From: DATARH01 sp035504235
Lineage (GTDB): Bacteria > Pseudomonadota > Alphaproteobacteria > ATCC43930 > CGMCC-115725
Assembly: GCA_035504235.1 (NCBI GenBank)
Contig: DATJSH010000137.1
Coordinates: 1-12,877, forward strand
DNA: 12,877 bases
Direction of reading: 5' to 3'
Below the pieces are notes generated by a model that made no database searches, was not told the DNA's origin, and saw only the letters and a program-made list of their open reading frames with translations. Shown piece after piece: positions 1-9,236 of the stretch (position 1 is its first letter; each line of letters begins with the position of its first letter). Made by a program: the position numbers and the translations under genes.

Positions 1-336
1 GCTAATTCCCAAGCGGCAGTTGGTTTATCGGGACTTTCTCTAAATCTTGCCTCCGCGTCTTTAATAATTTCCTGCTTTTCCGACTCCTTCTTCCCGCTCT
101 CGTAAAGTACTGCCGCACCTACGATTGCTATCGCTGGAATAAAGAAAATATACCCAAGAAACGTTCCTATCTTGACGCGGTATCAATTCACTATCCGCGG
201 CAGCACTAAAAATCGCTCCAATCACGCCGGCCCCAAAGGCGATACCGATGCCGATCCGGCTGAGACGTCCGCCTTGCCTCCAAGCTCGGGCTAGCGCTGT
301 TGCGATCCCGCCGAATAAAGACGTATCGAAAACCAT
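1..336 (-). pseudogene. Small membrane protein gene, frameshifted and cut by the window edge
   Basis: Unknown function. Translation from the ATG at 336 gives MVFDTSLFGGIATALARAW and then a hydrophobic stretch, RIGIGIAFGAGVIGAIFSAA, up to about position 181. That frame then turns into low-quality sequence and stops at 61. A second minus-strand frame is open from 182 to base 1 but has no start codon. It reads VKIGTFLGYIFFIPAIAIVG, then a charged helix (SGKKESEKQEIIKDAEARF) and RESPDKPTAAWELA. Joining the two frames near 177-183 gives a sensible two-helix membrane protein with a cytosolic charged tail. One lost or gained base (or two) would explain this, either as a real mutation or as a sequencing error. 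GC is about 48%, and codons such as ATA, AGA, TTA and ATT are used, unlike all neighbours, which suggests transferred DNA. The KPTAAWELA tail faintly recalls tails of TRADD-N-associated membrane proteins. This is from memory only. Confidence 0.55.
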
Positions 337-375
337 AGCGCCGGCATGTCCCCATGAGGGTTGCTTAGGCGGTCA

Positions 376-401
376 GCTTTGCAACCGAAGGGATTGCAAG
401 C
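376..401. other. Imperfect hairpin after the cyclase gene
   Basis: GCTTTGCAACC (376-386) can pair with GGATTGCAAGC (391-401) with small bulges. It lies 18 bases beyond the cyclase stop codon. On the minus strand it is not followed by a T run, so a strong intrinsic terminator for the cyclase operon is not shown. On the plus strand CCTTTTTCTT follows, but no plus-strand gene ends here. It may simply protect the 3' end. Confidence 0.3.
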
Positions 402-418
402 AAGCTCCTTTTTCTTCG

Positions 419-1474
419 TCAGACCGTCGCGACCGCATTGGCCGGCGAGCCGACCGCGCCCGGCAGGCGCAGGGGCGGCGCGGTCAGCAGGAACCGCGAG
501 CGGCGGTTTTCGCGCAACCAGTCGGCGAGCTCCGACAAATACCAGATTTCGCCGAGATAAACGCCGAGCTTGAACAGGCAATGCGCGTGCAGCGGCAATG
601 ACGCGCATTGATCCTCGCCCTCACACGGCCGCGACGGCATCTGCTCGACTGCGCGGTTATCGGAGATGAGCGCGACGACCCCTGACTTGGTGATCCAGTT
701 GAGAAGCCGCTCGTCGCGGCCGTCGAGGCCGGCGCCAGGATTGGCGGCGAGGGTCGCGGCATCCGGCTCTTTGTTCATGTCGAGGATCACCCGGTCATAG
801 CCGGTGCGGAAACACAACAGGTCGCCTTCCTCGACCTCGACCTTGTCCTTTTCCAGGATGCGCATCAGCGCGTCGTAACCGACAAAGCTCTCGCCACGCC
901 CGAAATGCGCTTCGAGGTCGATCATCACGCCGCGCCCCTGCACTGGGTGCGCCGCGAGGTTGTCGATGCCGAGGGCCAGGGCACCGACATGCTCGCCGCG
1001 CTCGACGGCCTGCCCGTCACGGTAATCCACCGGGCCGATAATATGCTCGCCGGCGCGAAAGCCGTTGTAGAAGACGATCTCGGGCTTGCCGTCGCCGTCC
1101 GCGTCGAACAGTTGCCCGACATGGGCAAGCGAATCCCACTGCGTCGAATATTGCAGCGTCATCTCGACCACGTCGTCGCAGATCACGTCGACGAATTGCG
1201 GGTTCTCGCGCGCCAGCGGGTAGGCGATATAGGGCATCCCGTCGCGCTTGTTGGCGATGAGGCGCGGCGGGTGACGGCGCGGATTGACCACCGTGCCGCC
1301 GGGATAATCGAGCGGCAGGCTAAGGCAAAACGCCTTTCCCTCCTTGACCTCGGCTACCCCGGCCTTGACCTTGGCCGGGGTCAAGAGGTTGAGCCGGCCA
1401 AGCTGATCGTCCGGCCCCCAATCGCCCCAGGTCGAGCCCGCCGGGCGGCGTTTCCAGCGCGGGTTATCGGGCAT
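419..1474 (-). CDS. Cyclase family protein (PF04199, kynurenine formamidase-like hydrolase)
   Basis: The 351-residue protein belongs to the cyclase/kynurenine formamidase superfamily, metal-dependent hydrolases acting on amides, esters or lactones in the cytosol. The N-terminal part has WGDWGPDDQLGRLNLLTP (16-33), typical of the long subfamily in soil proteobacteria. The family metal motif HxGTHxDxxxH aligns with residues 108-118 (Q..TQWDSLAH). Asp114 and His118 are kept, while two usual His positions read Gln108 and Gln112. Other family-like stretches are the Gly-Arg-Gly-Val motif near 180 with Asp186, and LPLHAHCLFKLGVYLGEIWYL (294-314). The ATG at 1474 follows the stop of the NHL gene by two bases. 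Its ribosome binding site (AAGGTGAG) lies inside the end of that gene, so the two are surely cotranscribed and coupled. The substrate is unknown. The length is usual for the subfamily. Confidence 0.85.
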   Translation of the reverse strand: MPDNPRWKRRPAGSTWGDWGPDDQLGRLNLLTPAKVKAGVAEVKEGKAFCLSLPLDYPGGTVVNPRRHPPRLIANKRDGMPYIAYPLARENPQFVDVICDDVVEMTLQYSTQWDSLAHVGQLFDADGDGKPEIVFYNGFRAGEHIIGPVDYRDGQAVERGEHVGALALGIDNLAAHPVQGRGVMIDLEAHFGRGESFVGYDALMRILEKDKVEVEEGDLLCFRTGYDRVILDMNKEPDAATLAANPGAGLDGRDERLLNWITKSGVVALISDNRAVEQMPSRPCEGEDQCASLPLHAHCLFKLGVYLGEIWYLSELADWLRENRRSRFLLTAPPLRLPGAVGSPANAVATV

Positions 1475-1476
1475 GG

Positions 1477-2451
1477 CTAGCTCACCTTTACCAGCTTTTG
1501 CAATGAGCGCAGGCCCGGCGGGATCTCCTCGCCCTTGGCGCGGACGCGGCGGCCCCAGTTGGTGTAACTGACCTCTCCGACATAGATGTCACCGCGGCTG
1601 TCGACCGCGATGCCGTGCGGCGAGATGAACTGGCCGGTATCGAGGCCGGCGTGCTCGTGGCCGAGCCGCGCCAAGAGCTTGCCGTCATGGGTGTAGATGC
1701 TGACGCGCGGGCCGCAGCCGGGCAGATCGATGTTGACCGCCATGTCGGGGCCGATCTCGCCGATATACATGCGGCCGTGCTTGCCGGGCTCCAGGTAGAG
1801 GCCGGAAGGCCGGTGCATGTTGTTCCACTGGCCCTCGTATTTGCCGTTGCCGTCGAACACCTGGACCCGGTGGTTCTCGCGGTCGGCGACAAAGACAAAC
1901 CCATCGGGGTCGCAGCACACGTTATGGGCGATGTTGAACTGGCCGGGATCGGTGCCGGGTTCGCCCCACGACATCTGCAATTTGCCGTCCGGGGTGAATT
2001 TGTGCACCCGCGAATTGCCGTACCCGTCCGACACGTAAATGCTGTCGCCGTCGGGCGACATCGCGGTGTGGGTGCAGCGGTGGAACGGCTCGCCCGACAT
2101 ATAGGGCGCGGCCTTGCCGGGCACGCCAATGGTCAGCAGCACCTTGCCGTCGAGGGTGCACTGGCGGACGGTGTGGTCGCCGTCATCGGTCAGCCAGATC
2201 GTGCCGTCGGGCGCCATGAAGACGCCATGCGGCCGCGGGAACAGCCCCTCGCCCCAGGTGCGCAAGAGGTTGCCGTCGCGGTCGAACACGCACATCGGGT
2301 GCTTGCCGCGGTTGAAGGCATAGACATTGTCGTCCTTGTCGACGCCGACCGCGGCGACATCGGCGTTGAATTCCATGCCGGGCGGCAGCTTTGCCCAGCC
2401 GTCATGGACTTCGTAGCGATAGCCATCGGTACCGAGTACGACTGGCGCCAT
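1477..2451 (-). CDS. NHL-repeat six-bladed beta-propeller, peptidylamidoglycolate lyase-like
   Basis: The 324-residue protein is built of NHL-type blades at about residues 29-66, 71-109, 123-163, 171-210, 213-262 and 275-322. Each blade carries the pattern PHGV..xPDGxxWLTD, PDGDSIYVSD, DPDGFVFVADRENHRVQVFD or SRGDIYVGEV. This arrangement matches the family annotated as peptidyl-alpha-hydroxyglycine alpha-amidating lyase-like. The animal enzyme cleaves alpha-hydroxyglycine peptides, but the bacterial members have no proven reaction, so lyase activity is inference. No signal peptide or membrane segment is present, so it should be cytosolic. The start is fixed by a near-perfect ribosome binding site AGGAGG (2458-2463), six bases before the ATG at 2451. 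It is the first gene of an operon with the cyclase. The pairing suggests the two process one metabolite, with the propeller either as a lyase or as a binding scaffold. Confidence 0.82.
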   Translation of the reverse strand: MAPVVLGTDGYRYEVHDGWAKLPPGMEFNADVAAVGVDKDDNVYAFNRGKHPMCVFDRDGNLLRTWGEGLFPRPHGVFMAPDGTIWLTDDGDHTVRQCTLDGKVLLTIGVPGKAAPYMSGEPFHRCTHTAMSPDGDSIYVSDGYGNSRVHKFTPDGKLQMSWGEPGTDPGQFNIAHNVCCDPDGFVFVADRENHRVQVFDGNGKYEGQWNNMHRPSGLYLEPGKHGRMYIGEIGPDMAVNIDLPGCGPRVSIYTHDGKLLARLGHEHAGLDTGQFISPHGIAVDSRGDIYVGEVSYTNWGRRVRAKGEEIPPGLRSLQKLVKVS

Positions 2452-2490
2452 AGCATTCCTCCTGAGATCGGTTTTCCATAGGATAGGGCG
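2452..2490. promoter_or_regulatory. Short divergent spacer between NHL gene and pdxJ-type gene
   Basis: Only 39 bases separate the two divergent start codons. The left part holds the strong ribosome binding site AGGAGG of the NHL gene (2458-2463, minus). The right part holds a weak site AGGATAGGG (about 2480-2488) before the pdxJ-type ATG. There is no room for two full promoters, so at least one must lie inside the opposing gene, and the two promoters should overlap or face each other. Confidence 0.5.
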
Positions 2491-3228
2491 ATGGCAAGGC
2501 TCAGCGTCAACCTCAACAAGATCGCGCTATTGCGCAATTCCAGGCGGACCGGCGTACCAGACGTGCTCGAATTTGCCCGGCTCGCCTATGAGGCCGGCGC
2601 GCAGGGCATCACGGTGCACCCGCGGCCCGACGAGCGGCATATCCGCGGCAGCGACATCCCGGCCTTGGCCGAGTTGATGAAAAATTGGCGCCCGGGCTGC
2701 GAGCTCAACATCGAGGGCTACCCTGACGAGCGCCTTTTCGCGATCTGCGGCGCGGTGCGGCCCGAGCAATGCACCCTGGTGCCGGACGGGCCGGGGGTGC
2801 TGACCTCGGAGGCGGGATGGAAGCTCGACAATCGCGATACCCCGCTGGTCAACGCCTCGGTAGCGCGGCTCAAAAAAATCGGCGCGCGGGTGATCCTCTT
2901 TATCGACCCCGACCCCAGCGTGATTGACCGGGTGCCCGGCACCGGCGCGGACGGGGTCGAAATCTATACCGGCAGCTATGCCGATGCCTTTCGCCGGGGC
3001 AATGCCGAAGAGCAACGCGGGGCCTGCGCCGCGACGGCGACCCGAGCGGCCGAACGAGGGCTCGTGGTCAACGCGGGGCACGACCTCAACCTCGACAATC
3101 TGCCGGCGCTGGTAAAGGCGATGCCCAACCTGGCGGAAGCCTCGATTGGTCACGAACTCACCGCCGATGCACTGAAGATGGGCTGGCAGCCGGCGGTGAA
3201 AGCGTACAAGGCGGCGCTCGCCGGTTAG
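2491..3228 (+). CDS. pdxJ: Pyridoxine 5'-phosphate synthase, PdxJ family (Bacteroidetes-like subtype)
   Basis: The 245-residue TIM-barrel protein is of the PdxJ family. PdxJ condenses 1-deoxyxylulose 5-phosphate with 3-amino-2-oxopropyl phosphate to make pyridoxine 5'-phosphate, the last ring-closing step of the DXP-dependent vitamin B6 route. Catalytic residues known in E. coli have counterparts: His43 (E. coli H45), Arg45 (R47), His50 (H52), Glu75 (E72), Thr105 (T102), His197 in NAGHD (H193) and Gly220-His221 (G215-H216). Asn7 and Arg18 match N9 and R20. The substrate-binding pair Asp11-His12 of E. coli is Asn9-Lys10 here, and the usual HLREDRRHI reads HPRPDERHI. Both changes match the Bacteroidetes type of PdxJ, not the common alphaproteobacterial type. 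The housekeeping gene normally sits near acpS in this class; this copy sits with catabolic genes and may be a paralogue with another substrate. Its stop codon overlaps that of the convergent MFS gene. Confidence 0.85.
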   Translation: MARLSVNLNKIALLRNSRRTGVPDVLEFARLAYEAGAQGITVHPRPDERHIRGSDIPALAELMKNWRPGCELNIEGYPDERLFAICGAVRPEQCTLVPDGPGVLTSEAGWKLDNRDTPLVNASVARLKKIGARVILFIDPDPSVIDRVPGTGADGVEIYTGSYADAFRRGNAEEQRGACAATATRAAERGLVVNAGHDLNLDNLPALVKAMPNLAEASIGHELTADALKMGWQPAVKAYKAALAG

Positions 3229-4718
3229 ACGTTCGTCCGCACCGGGCTGAGGCGCGCCGGCAACAAAATCGTCGCCAGCAGGGTCAGCGTCGAGATCACC
3301 ACCGACAGCAGGAACGCATCGTGCGAGCCGACGCCGACGGCATCGGCGAGCCGCGCGATCTGGTCCGCGGTGAGGGTTGCGCGGGTCGCCGGCTCGAGCA
3401 TCTTGTTGACCAGGTGGCCCGAACCCGGCAACAGCCGCTCGACCCCGAAATTGATCAGCGCGCCAAAGGCCGCGGCGCCGACCGACTGGCCCATGATGCG
3501 CATGAACATCTGCGAGCCGGTGCCGACACCGCGTTCGTGAAAGCCAACGCTGGCCTGGATCGCGACAAGAAACGTCGTGTTGCAAAATCCCATGCCGATG
3601 CCGATCACAAGGGCGGCGGCGGTCGGCCAGGCGGGCGTCGTGGCCGGGCCGATCGCGGTCAGCATCAGCGAGCCGATCACCAGCGTCGTCGCGCCGATTG
3701 CGGCAGTCAGCCGGTACGACGTGCGGATCATCAGCCTTCCGGCGGCGAAGGCAGCGAACATCCAGCTCACCGATGTGGCCCCGACGACCACACCGACCAC
3801 GCTTGGCGCGCGACCCATGACGCCCTGGACGTAGGTCGGCAAGATCGCCGCCACCGCCATCATCGTCGCGGCGGCGCCGAACCCCGCAAGGTTGCACAGC
3901 AGCACCACGCGGCGGCGCCACAGCATCAGCGGCAGCATCGGCTCGGGAATGCTGCGCTCCCACAGCGCGAGCAGCATGAGGGCCGCCAATCCGGCGGCGA
4001 CCAGAACGGCGATCATCCCGGCGCTGAGCGCCACGGCCTGCACCAGCGCCGCCATCAGCGCGCCGACGCCGAGCACGAGGAGCGCGCCGCCCGCGAAATC
4101 AATCTGATGCGGTCGGCGTTCGACGCGCTCGGGCAGCAGCACCGCGAAGAGCAGGATACTGACGACGCCGATCGGCAGGTTGATCCAGAACACGATCGAC
4201 CAGTGCACGTGCTGGACCAGAAACGCGCCGAGCGCCGGCCCAACAATCGCCGAGATGCCAAAGACGCTCGAACTGTAGCCTTGAATCCGGGCGCGCTCCG
4301 CCGGGGTGTAGATATCGCCAAGGATGGTCATCGAAATCGGCTGTACCGCGCCGCCACCAAACCCCTGGATCGCGCGAAACACGATCAGCATCGGCATGCT
4401 GTGCGCGAGGCCGCATAGCGCGGTGCCGACCATGAAAATGCCGGTGCCGGCAAAGAACAGGCGCTTGCGGCCATAAATGTCGGCGAGACGGCCATAGATC
4501 GGGATCGTCACCGCCATCGCCAGCAGGTAGGCGGCGAACACCCAGCTGAAGAGGTCGAACCCGCCGAGATCGCCGACGATGGTCGGCATCGCGGTGGCGA
4601 CGATCGTGCTTTCGACCGCGGGCATGAAGGTCGCGATCAGCGCGGCGCAAAGGACCAGCCCGCGATGCGGCACGATGACGGCGGGCCGCAGATGCTCGGC
4701 GATGGTCTGGTCCAACAA
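3225..4718 (-). CDS. MFS transporter, DHA2 (EmrB/QacA-like) multidrug exporter family
   Basis: The 497-residue inner-membrane exporter is probably driven by proton antiport, with 14 predicted helices. Landmarks, numbered from the chosen start, are the DHA2 helix-1 motif VESTIVATAMPTI (35-47), motif A GRLADIYGRKR (76-86), the motif B Arg in RAIQGFGGG (115-123), and the antiporter motif C with GPALGAF (157-163). I chose the TTG at 4718, or the one directly after it at 4715, because GGGGAG lies five to eight bases upstream and the hydrophobic core begins about 20 residues later. The ATG at 4856 is in frame, but it falls in a palindromic repeat and would add 46 non-conserved residues. No membrane-fusion partner (EmrA-like) is next to it, so it probably works alone. 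The substrate is unknown. It could export a product of the neighbouring NHL-cyclase-PdxJ genes, but this is a guess from position. Confidence 0.9.
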   Translation of the reverse strand: MLDQTIAEHLRPAVIVPHRGLVLCAALIATFMPAVESTIVATAMPTIVGDLGGFDLFSWVFAAYLLAMAVTIPIYGRLADIYGRKRLFFAGTGIFMVGTALCGLAHSMPMLIVFRAIQGFGGGAVQPISMTILGDIYTPAERARIQGYSSSVFGISAIVGPALGAFLVQHVHWSIVFWINLPIGVVSILLFAVLLPERVERRPHQIDFAGGALLVLGVGALMAALVQAVALSAGMIAVLVAAGLAALMLLALWERSIPEPMLPLMLWRRRVVLLCNLAGFGAAATMMAVAAILPTYVQGVMGRAPSVVGVVVGATSVSWMFAAFAAGRLMIRTSYRLTAAIGATTLVIGSLMLTAIGPATTPAWPTAAALVIGIGMGFCNTTFLVAIQASVGFHERGVGTGSQMFMRIMGQSVGAAAFGALINFGVERLLPGSGHLVNKMLEPATRATLTADQIARLADAVGVGSHDAFLLSVVISTLTLLATILLPARLSPVRTNV

Positions 4719-4752
4719 ATTCTCCCCTGCCCATGCTTTAGGCAGGACGCGG

Positions 4753-4781
4753 AGAGTAGGGCGATCGGCGAGGACGGACAA
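4753..4781 (-). promoter_or_regulatory. Possible promoter of the MFS gene
   Basis: On the minus strand TTGTCC (4776-4781) and TACTCT (4753-4758) are 17 bases apart, a fair sigma-70-like pair. Transcription would start near 4746, giving a leader of under 30 bases before the TTG start at 4718. This start would exclude the repeat-derived N-terminal extension. It is based on resemblance only. Confidence 0.3.
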
Positions 4782-4828
4782 TCGAGCGACCCGCGCAGAG
4801 AGCGGGAGGCTGGTTTGCAAACAGCATG

Positions 4829-4959
4829 CCGTCATTGCGAGGCGCGCGAAGCGCAACGAAGCAATCTCATCCCGAAAAGGGCCAAGACGGATCGAGATTG
4901 CTTCGCGTAGTTTGTTCTAGCGCCGTGCTCGGGGCGGACCGGCGGGCTCGCAACGACGG
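4829..4959. repeat. Palindromic intergenic repeat, GTCATTGCGAG family, copy A
   Basis: The outer arms CCGTCATTGCGAG (4829-4841) and CTCGCAACGACGG (4947-4959) pair with one mismatch. The inner arms CGAAGCAATCTC (4857-4868) and GAGATTGCTTCG (4894-4905) are perfect 12-base inverted repeats. The same arm sequences recur at 6379-6470 and 11312-11399. Elements of this kind are scattered in many alphaproteobacterial genomes and fold into long hairpins. This copy lies between the MFS gene and a small membrane protein gene and carries no gene. Confidence 0.88.
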
Positions 4960-5126
4960 AAGAGGGGAACGCCACGATCTAGGGCCCCTTGCTGGCTGAC
5001 GGCCAGGTGTTAGACCTCGGCCCCCGGCTCAAGGGCCGGATGGCAACGTTCGAACTGCACCGACAGCAAGCGCCGACGCATCGCGCAGACGGGAAAATGT
5101 GCTACGAGGGACCGCCTGAATAAGGT
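4960..5126. other. Intergenic stretch without a recognised gene
   Basis: Together with repeat A and the region before the MFS gene this makes about 400 bases between two minus-strand genes. I see short GC-rich inverted repeats (for example GGCCC at 5019-5023 with GGGCC at 5033-5037) that could form a weak 3' hairpin for the small membrane protein gene. No T run follows and no convincing reading frame is present. Confidence 0.5.
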
Positions 5127-5375
5127 TTATGTACCGGAATGCGCCGGGGTCGGTTGCGGTGCGGTTGTATTGGCCTGGGCCGTTACGTTTTGCTGCGAGG
5201 ATGCCGTCTGCGCCGCGCGTTGCGTGCGGACCTGCTCGATATCGTTCCAACTTACCACGACCGCCATGACGACGACACCGACTGCCAGCAGGATGGCGAG
5301 GGTCGCGCCGGGACGGATGAACAGCGTGAACACCAAGGCCACAACCAGGGCGGCGCCGAGGATCTGCAACAGCAT
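5127..5375 (-). CDS. Small two-helix membrane protein, unknown function
   Basis: The 82-residue protein has two hydrophobic segments, about residues 3-20 (LQILGAALVVALVFTLFI) and 24-43 (ATLAILLAVGVVVMAVVV), separated by a short RPG turn. A linker, SWNDIEQVRTQ, follows, and then a tail of some 30 residues rich in Ala, Gln, Thr, Asn and Pro that is likely disordered. It should sit in the inner membrane as a hairpin. GATGGAG lies about nine bases before the ATG at 5375, supporting the start, and codon use is like that of neighbours. No family was recognised. It diverges from the EamA exporter with 80 bases between them, so a shared control region is possible. It could be a small stress-related or transporter-associated protein, but nothing in the sequence decides this. 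Confidence 0.6.
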   Translation of the reverse strand: MLLQILGAALVVALVFTLFIRPGATLAILLAVGVVVMAVVVSWNDIEQVRTQRAAQTASSQQNVTAQANTTAPQPTPAHSGT

Positions 5376-5403
5376 GGCCGATGCTCCATCTCATTAATGT
5401 TCG

Positions 5404-5417
5404 TTAACTTAGATCAA
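5404..5417. promoter_or_regulatory. Possible FNR/FixK-type (anaerobox-like) operator
   Basis: On the minus strand the 14 bases read TTGATCTAAGTTAA, matching the FNR/FixK consensus TTGAT-N4-ATCAA at eight of ten defined positions. It is the most AT-rich point of the divergent spacer between the small membrane protein gene and the EamA gene. Its centre is about 45 bases from the EamA ATG. At the usual -41.5 position this would put the EamA transcript start only a few bases before its ATG. Confidence 0.3.
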
Positions 5418-5455
5418 CGGCGACCCCGACAAGCGGTTCCGCCACCGCCACCGCG

Positions 5456-6433
5456 ATGAATTCCGCGCGGCTCTGGCCGGCAGTGATGGCGGCAGTCACC
5501 GGCAGCATCATGGTCGGCTTCATGCCGATCATGGCGCGTTACCTTTACGCCGATGGGCTCGACGCCCCGTCGATGCTGTTCTGGCGCTATGCGATCGCGC
5601 TACCCGCGCTGCTGATCGCGGCCGCCGCGACCCGGCTCGACCTGACCCGGGCATGGCGCAGCGGCGCGTGGAAGATCGCGCTGGTCGGCGCGACGCTCGG
5701 CGTCGGCCAGACGATCTGCTTCTGGGAAAGCATTCGGTTTATCGATACCGGTCTCGCCGATCTGTTGTTCTACACCTACCCGGGGCTGACGCTGCTGCTC
5801 GATCGGCTGCTGTTCGGGCGGGCGATCCGCACCGGGGCGGTGCTGTGCGTCGCGACCATTCTGTTGGGCGCCGCGCTGATCACCGTGCCGGGGCTGCGCG
5901 GCGGGTCGATCGACCTGCGCGGCCTTGCCTGGGCCATCCCCTCGCCACTCATCTATGTCTTCTATCTCGCGGCCAACTCGGTGCTGCTCCGTCGCCAGCA
6001 GCCGCTGACCGGCGCGCTCGGTCTCTATTCCGGGATGGCGCTGGCTTTTGGCGCGGCCTGCGCGGTAGGCGGGCTGGACGTGCCGGCCACTGCCGATACC
6101 TGGGCGCTGATGGTGCTGGCCGCGCTCGGCCCGGGAGCCGTGGTCATTACGCTGTTCTCCTACAGCGTGCCGCGCCTTGGCCCGTCAAGCTACGCGATCG
6201 TCGCCAATATGGAGCTGGTGACGGTGGTGACCGTCGGCGTGACGCTGCTTGGCGAGCAGATGACGCCGGAGCGGGCGCTTGGCGGTGCGTTCATTGTCGC
6301 CGGGATCGTCGGCTACGGGCTTTTGCGCAAGCCGGCGGACGCGGCAGTGCTCGACGAAGGTGAGCCGCTGCCCGCGATCGTCATTGCGAGCGAAACGAAG
6401 CAATCCCCTTCCGTCGGAGCTTCCTCCGATTGA
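5456..6433 (+). CDS. EamA/RhaT family (DMT superfamily) transporter
   Basis: The 325-residue inner-membrane protein has ten predicted helices, arranged as two EamA repeats (about 8-145 and 155-292). It is a drug/metabolite exporter type of unknown substrate. Typical family features are the early FWRYAIALP (42-50), the helix-3/4 stretch QTICFWESIRFIDTGLADLL (85-104), and the second-repeat element GPSSYAIVANMELVTVV (242-258) followed by LLGEQMTPERALGGAFIVAG (264-283). The ATG at 5456 is the first possible start after an in-frame stop at 5405. No good ribosome binding site precedes it, so translation may be leaderless or weak. The last 17 residues (309-325, VIASETKQS and on) and the stop codon come from palindromic repeat B. 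The natural protein therefore probably ended soon after LLRKPADAAV. The gene converges on acnA. Confidence 0.9.
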   Translation: MNSARLWPAVMAAVTGSIMVGFMPIMARYLYADGLDAPSMLFWRYAIALPALLIAAAATRLDLTRAWRSGAWKIALVGATLGVGQTICFWESIRFIDTGLADLLFYTYPGLTLLLDRLLFGRAIRTGAVLCVATILLGAALITVPGLRGGSIDLRGLAWAIPSPLIYVFYLAANSVLLRRQQPLTGALGLYSGMALAFGAACAVGGLDVPATADTWALMVLAALGPGAVVITLFSYSVPRLGPSSYAIVANMELVTVVTVGVTLLGEQMTPERALGGAFIVAGIVGYGLLRKPADAAVLDEGEPLPAIVIASETKQSPSVGASSD

Positions 6434-6470
6434 GATTGCTTCGTCGCGCTTCGCGCTTCTCGCAATGACG
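6379..6470. repeat. Palindromic repeat, GTCATTGCGAG family, copy B, overlapping the EamA gene end
   Basis: The outer arms CGTCATTGCGAG (6379-6390) and CTCGCAATGACG (6459-6470) are a perfect 12-base inverted repeat. The inner arms CGAAGCAATC (6396-6405) and GATTGCTTCG (6434-6443) are a perfect 10-base pair. It provides the final 17 codons and the TGA of the EamA gene and fills the gap up to the acnA stop codon at 6473. A hairpin would form in both convergent transcripts, so it could act as a two-way 3' end or barrier. Confidence 0.9.
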
Positions 6471-6472
6471 AC

Positions 6473-9166
<2,694 letters not shown>

Positions 9167-9199
9167 GGGCGATCTCCAGGGGCTGAGGGATTGGCGGCT

Positions 9200-9227
9200 A
9201 CGATAGCGTTCCGCGCCGCACGATCAA
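9200..9227 (-). promoter_or_regulatory. Likely acnA promoter
   Basis: On the minus strand TTGATC (9222-9227) and TATCGT (9200-9205), 16 bases apart, form a plausible sigma-70 promoter in the 70-base gap before acnA. A transcript start near 9193 would give a leader of about 27 bases holding the GGAG site. This agrees with acnA being a separate transcription unit from the methyltransferase pair. Confidence 0.42.
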
Positions 9228-9236
9228 GCCAAGGTG

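Noticed and set aside
376..420. An intrinsic terminator in the plus direction (hairpin followed by CCTTTTTCTT)
   Set aside because: No plus-strand gene ends here, and in the minus direction the hairpin has no T run. It is kept only as a low-confidence hairpin.
1615..2481. A 288-codon plus-strand open frame opposite the NHL gene
   Set aside because: The opposing NHL repeats explain the open frame. The translation shows no family features.
3321..4418. A 365-codon plus-strand open frame inside the MFS gene
   Set aside because: It is very rich in Arg, Asp, His and Gln, and antisense to clear membrane helices and MFS motifs.
4719..4856. A 46-residue N-terminal extension of the MFS protein starting at an ATG at 4856
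   Set aside because: The ATG lies in palindromic repeat A, the extension is not MFS-like, and a TTG with a good ribosome binding site is at 4718.
5029..5394. A 121-codon minus-strand frame overlapping the small membrane protein
   Set aside because: It has Arg-rich shadow composition. The alternative frame (5127-5375) gives two clean hydrophobic helices and a ribosome binding site.
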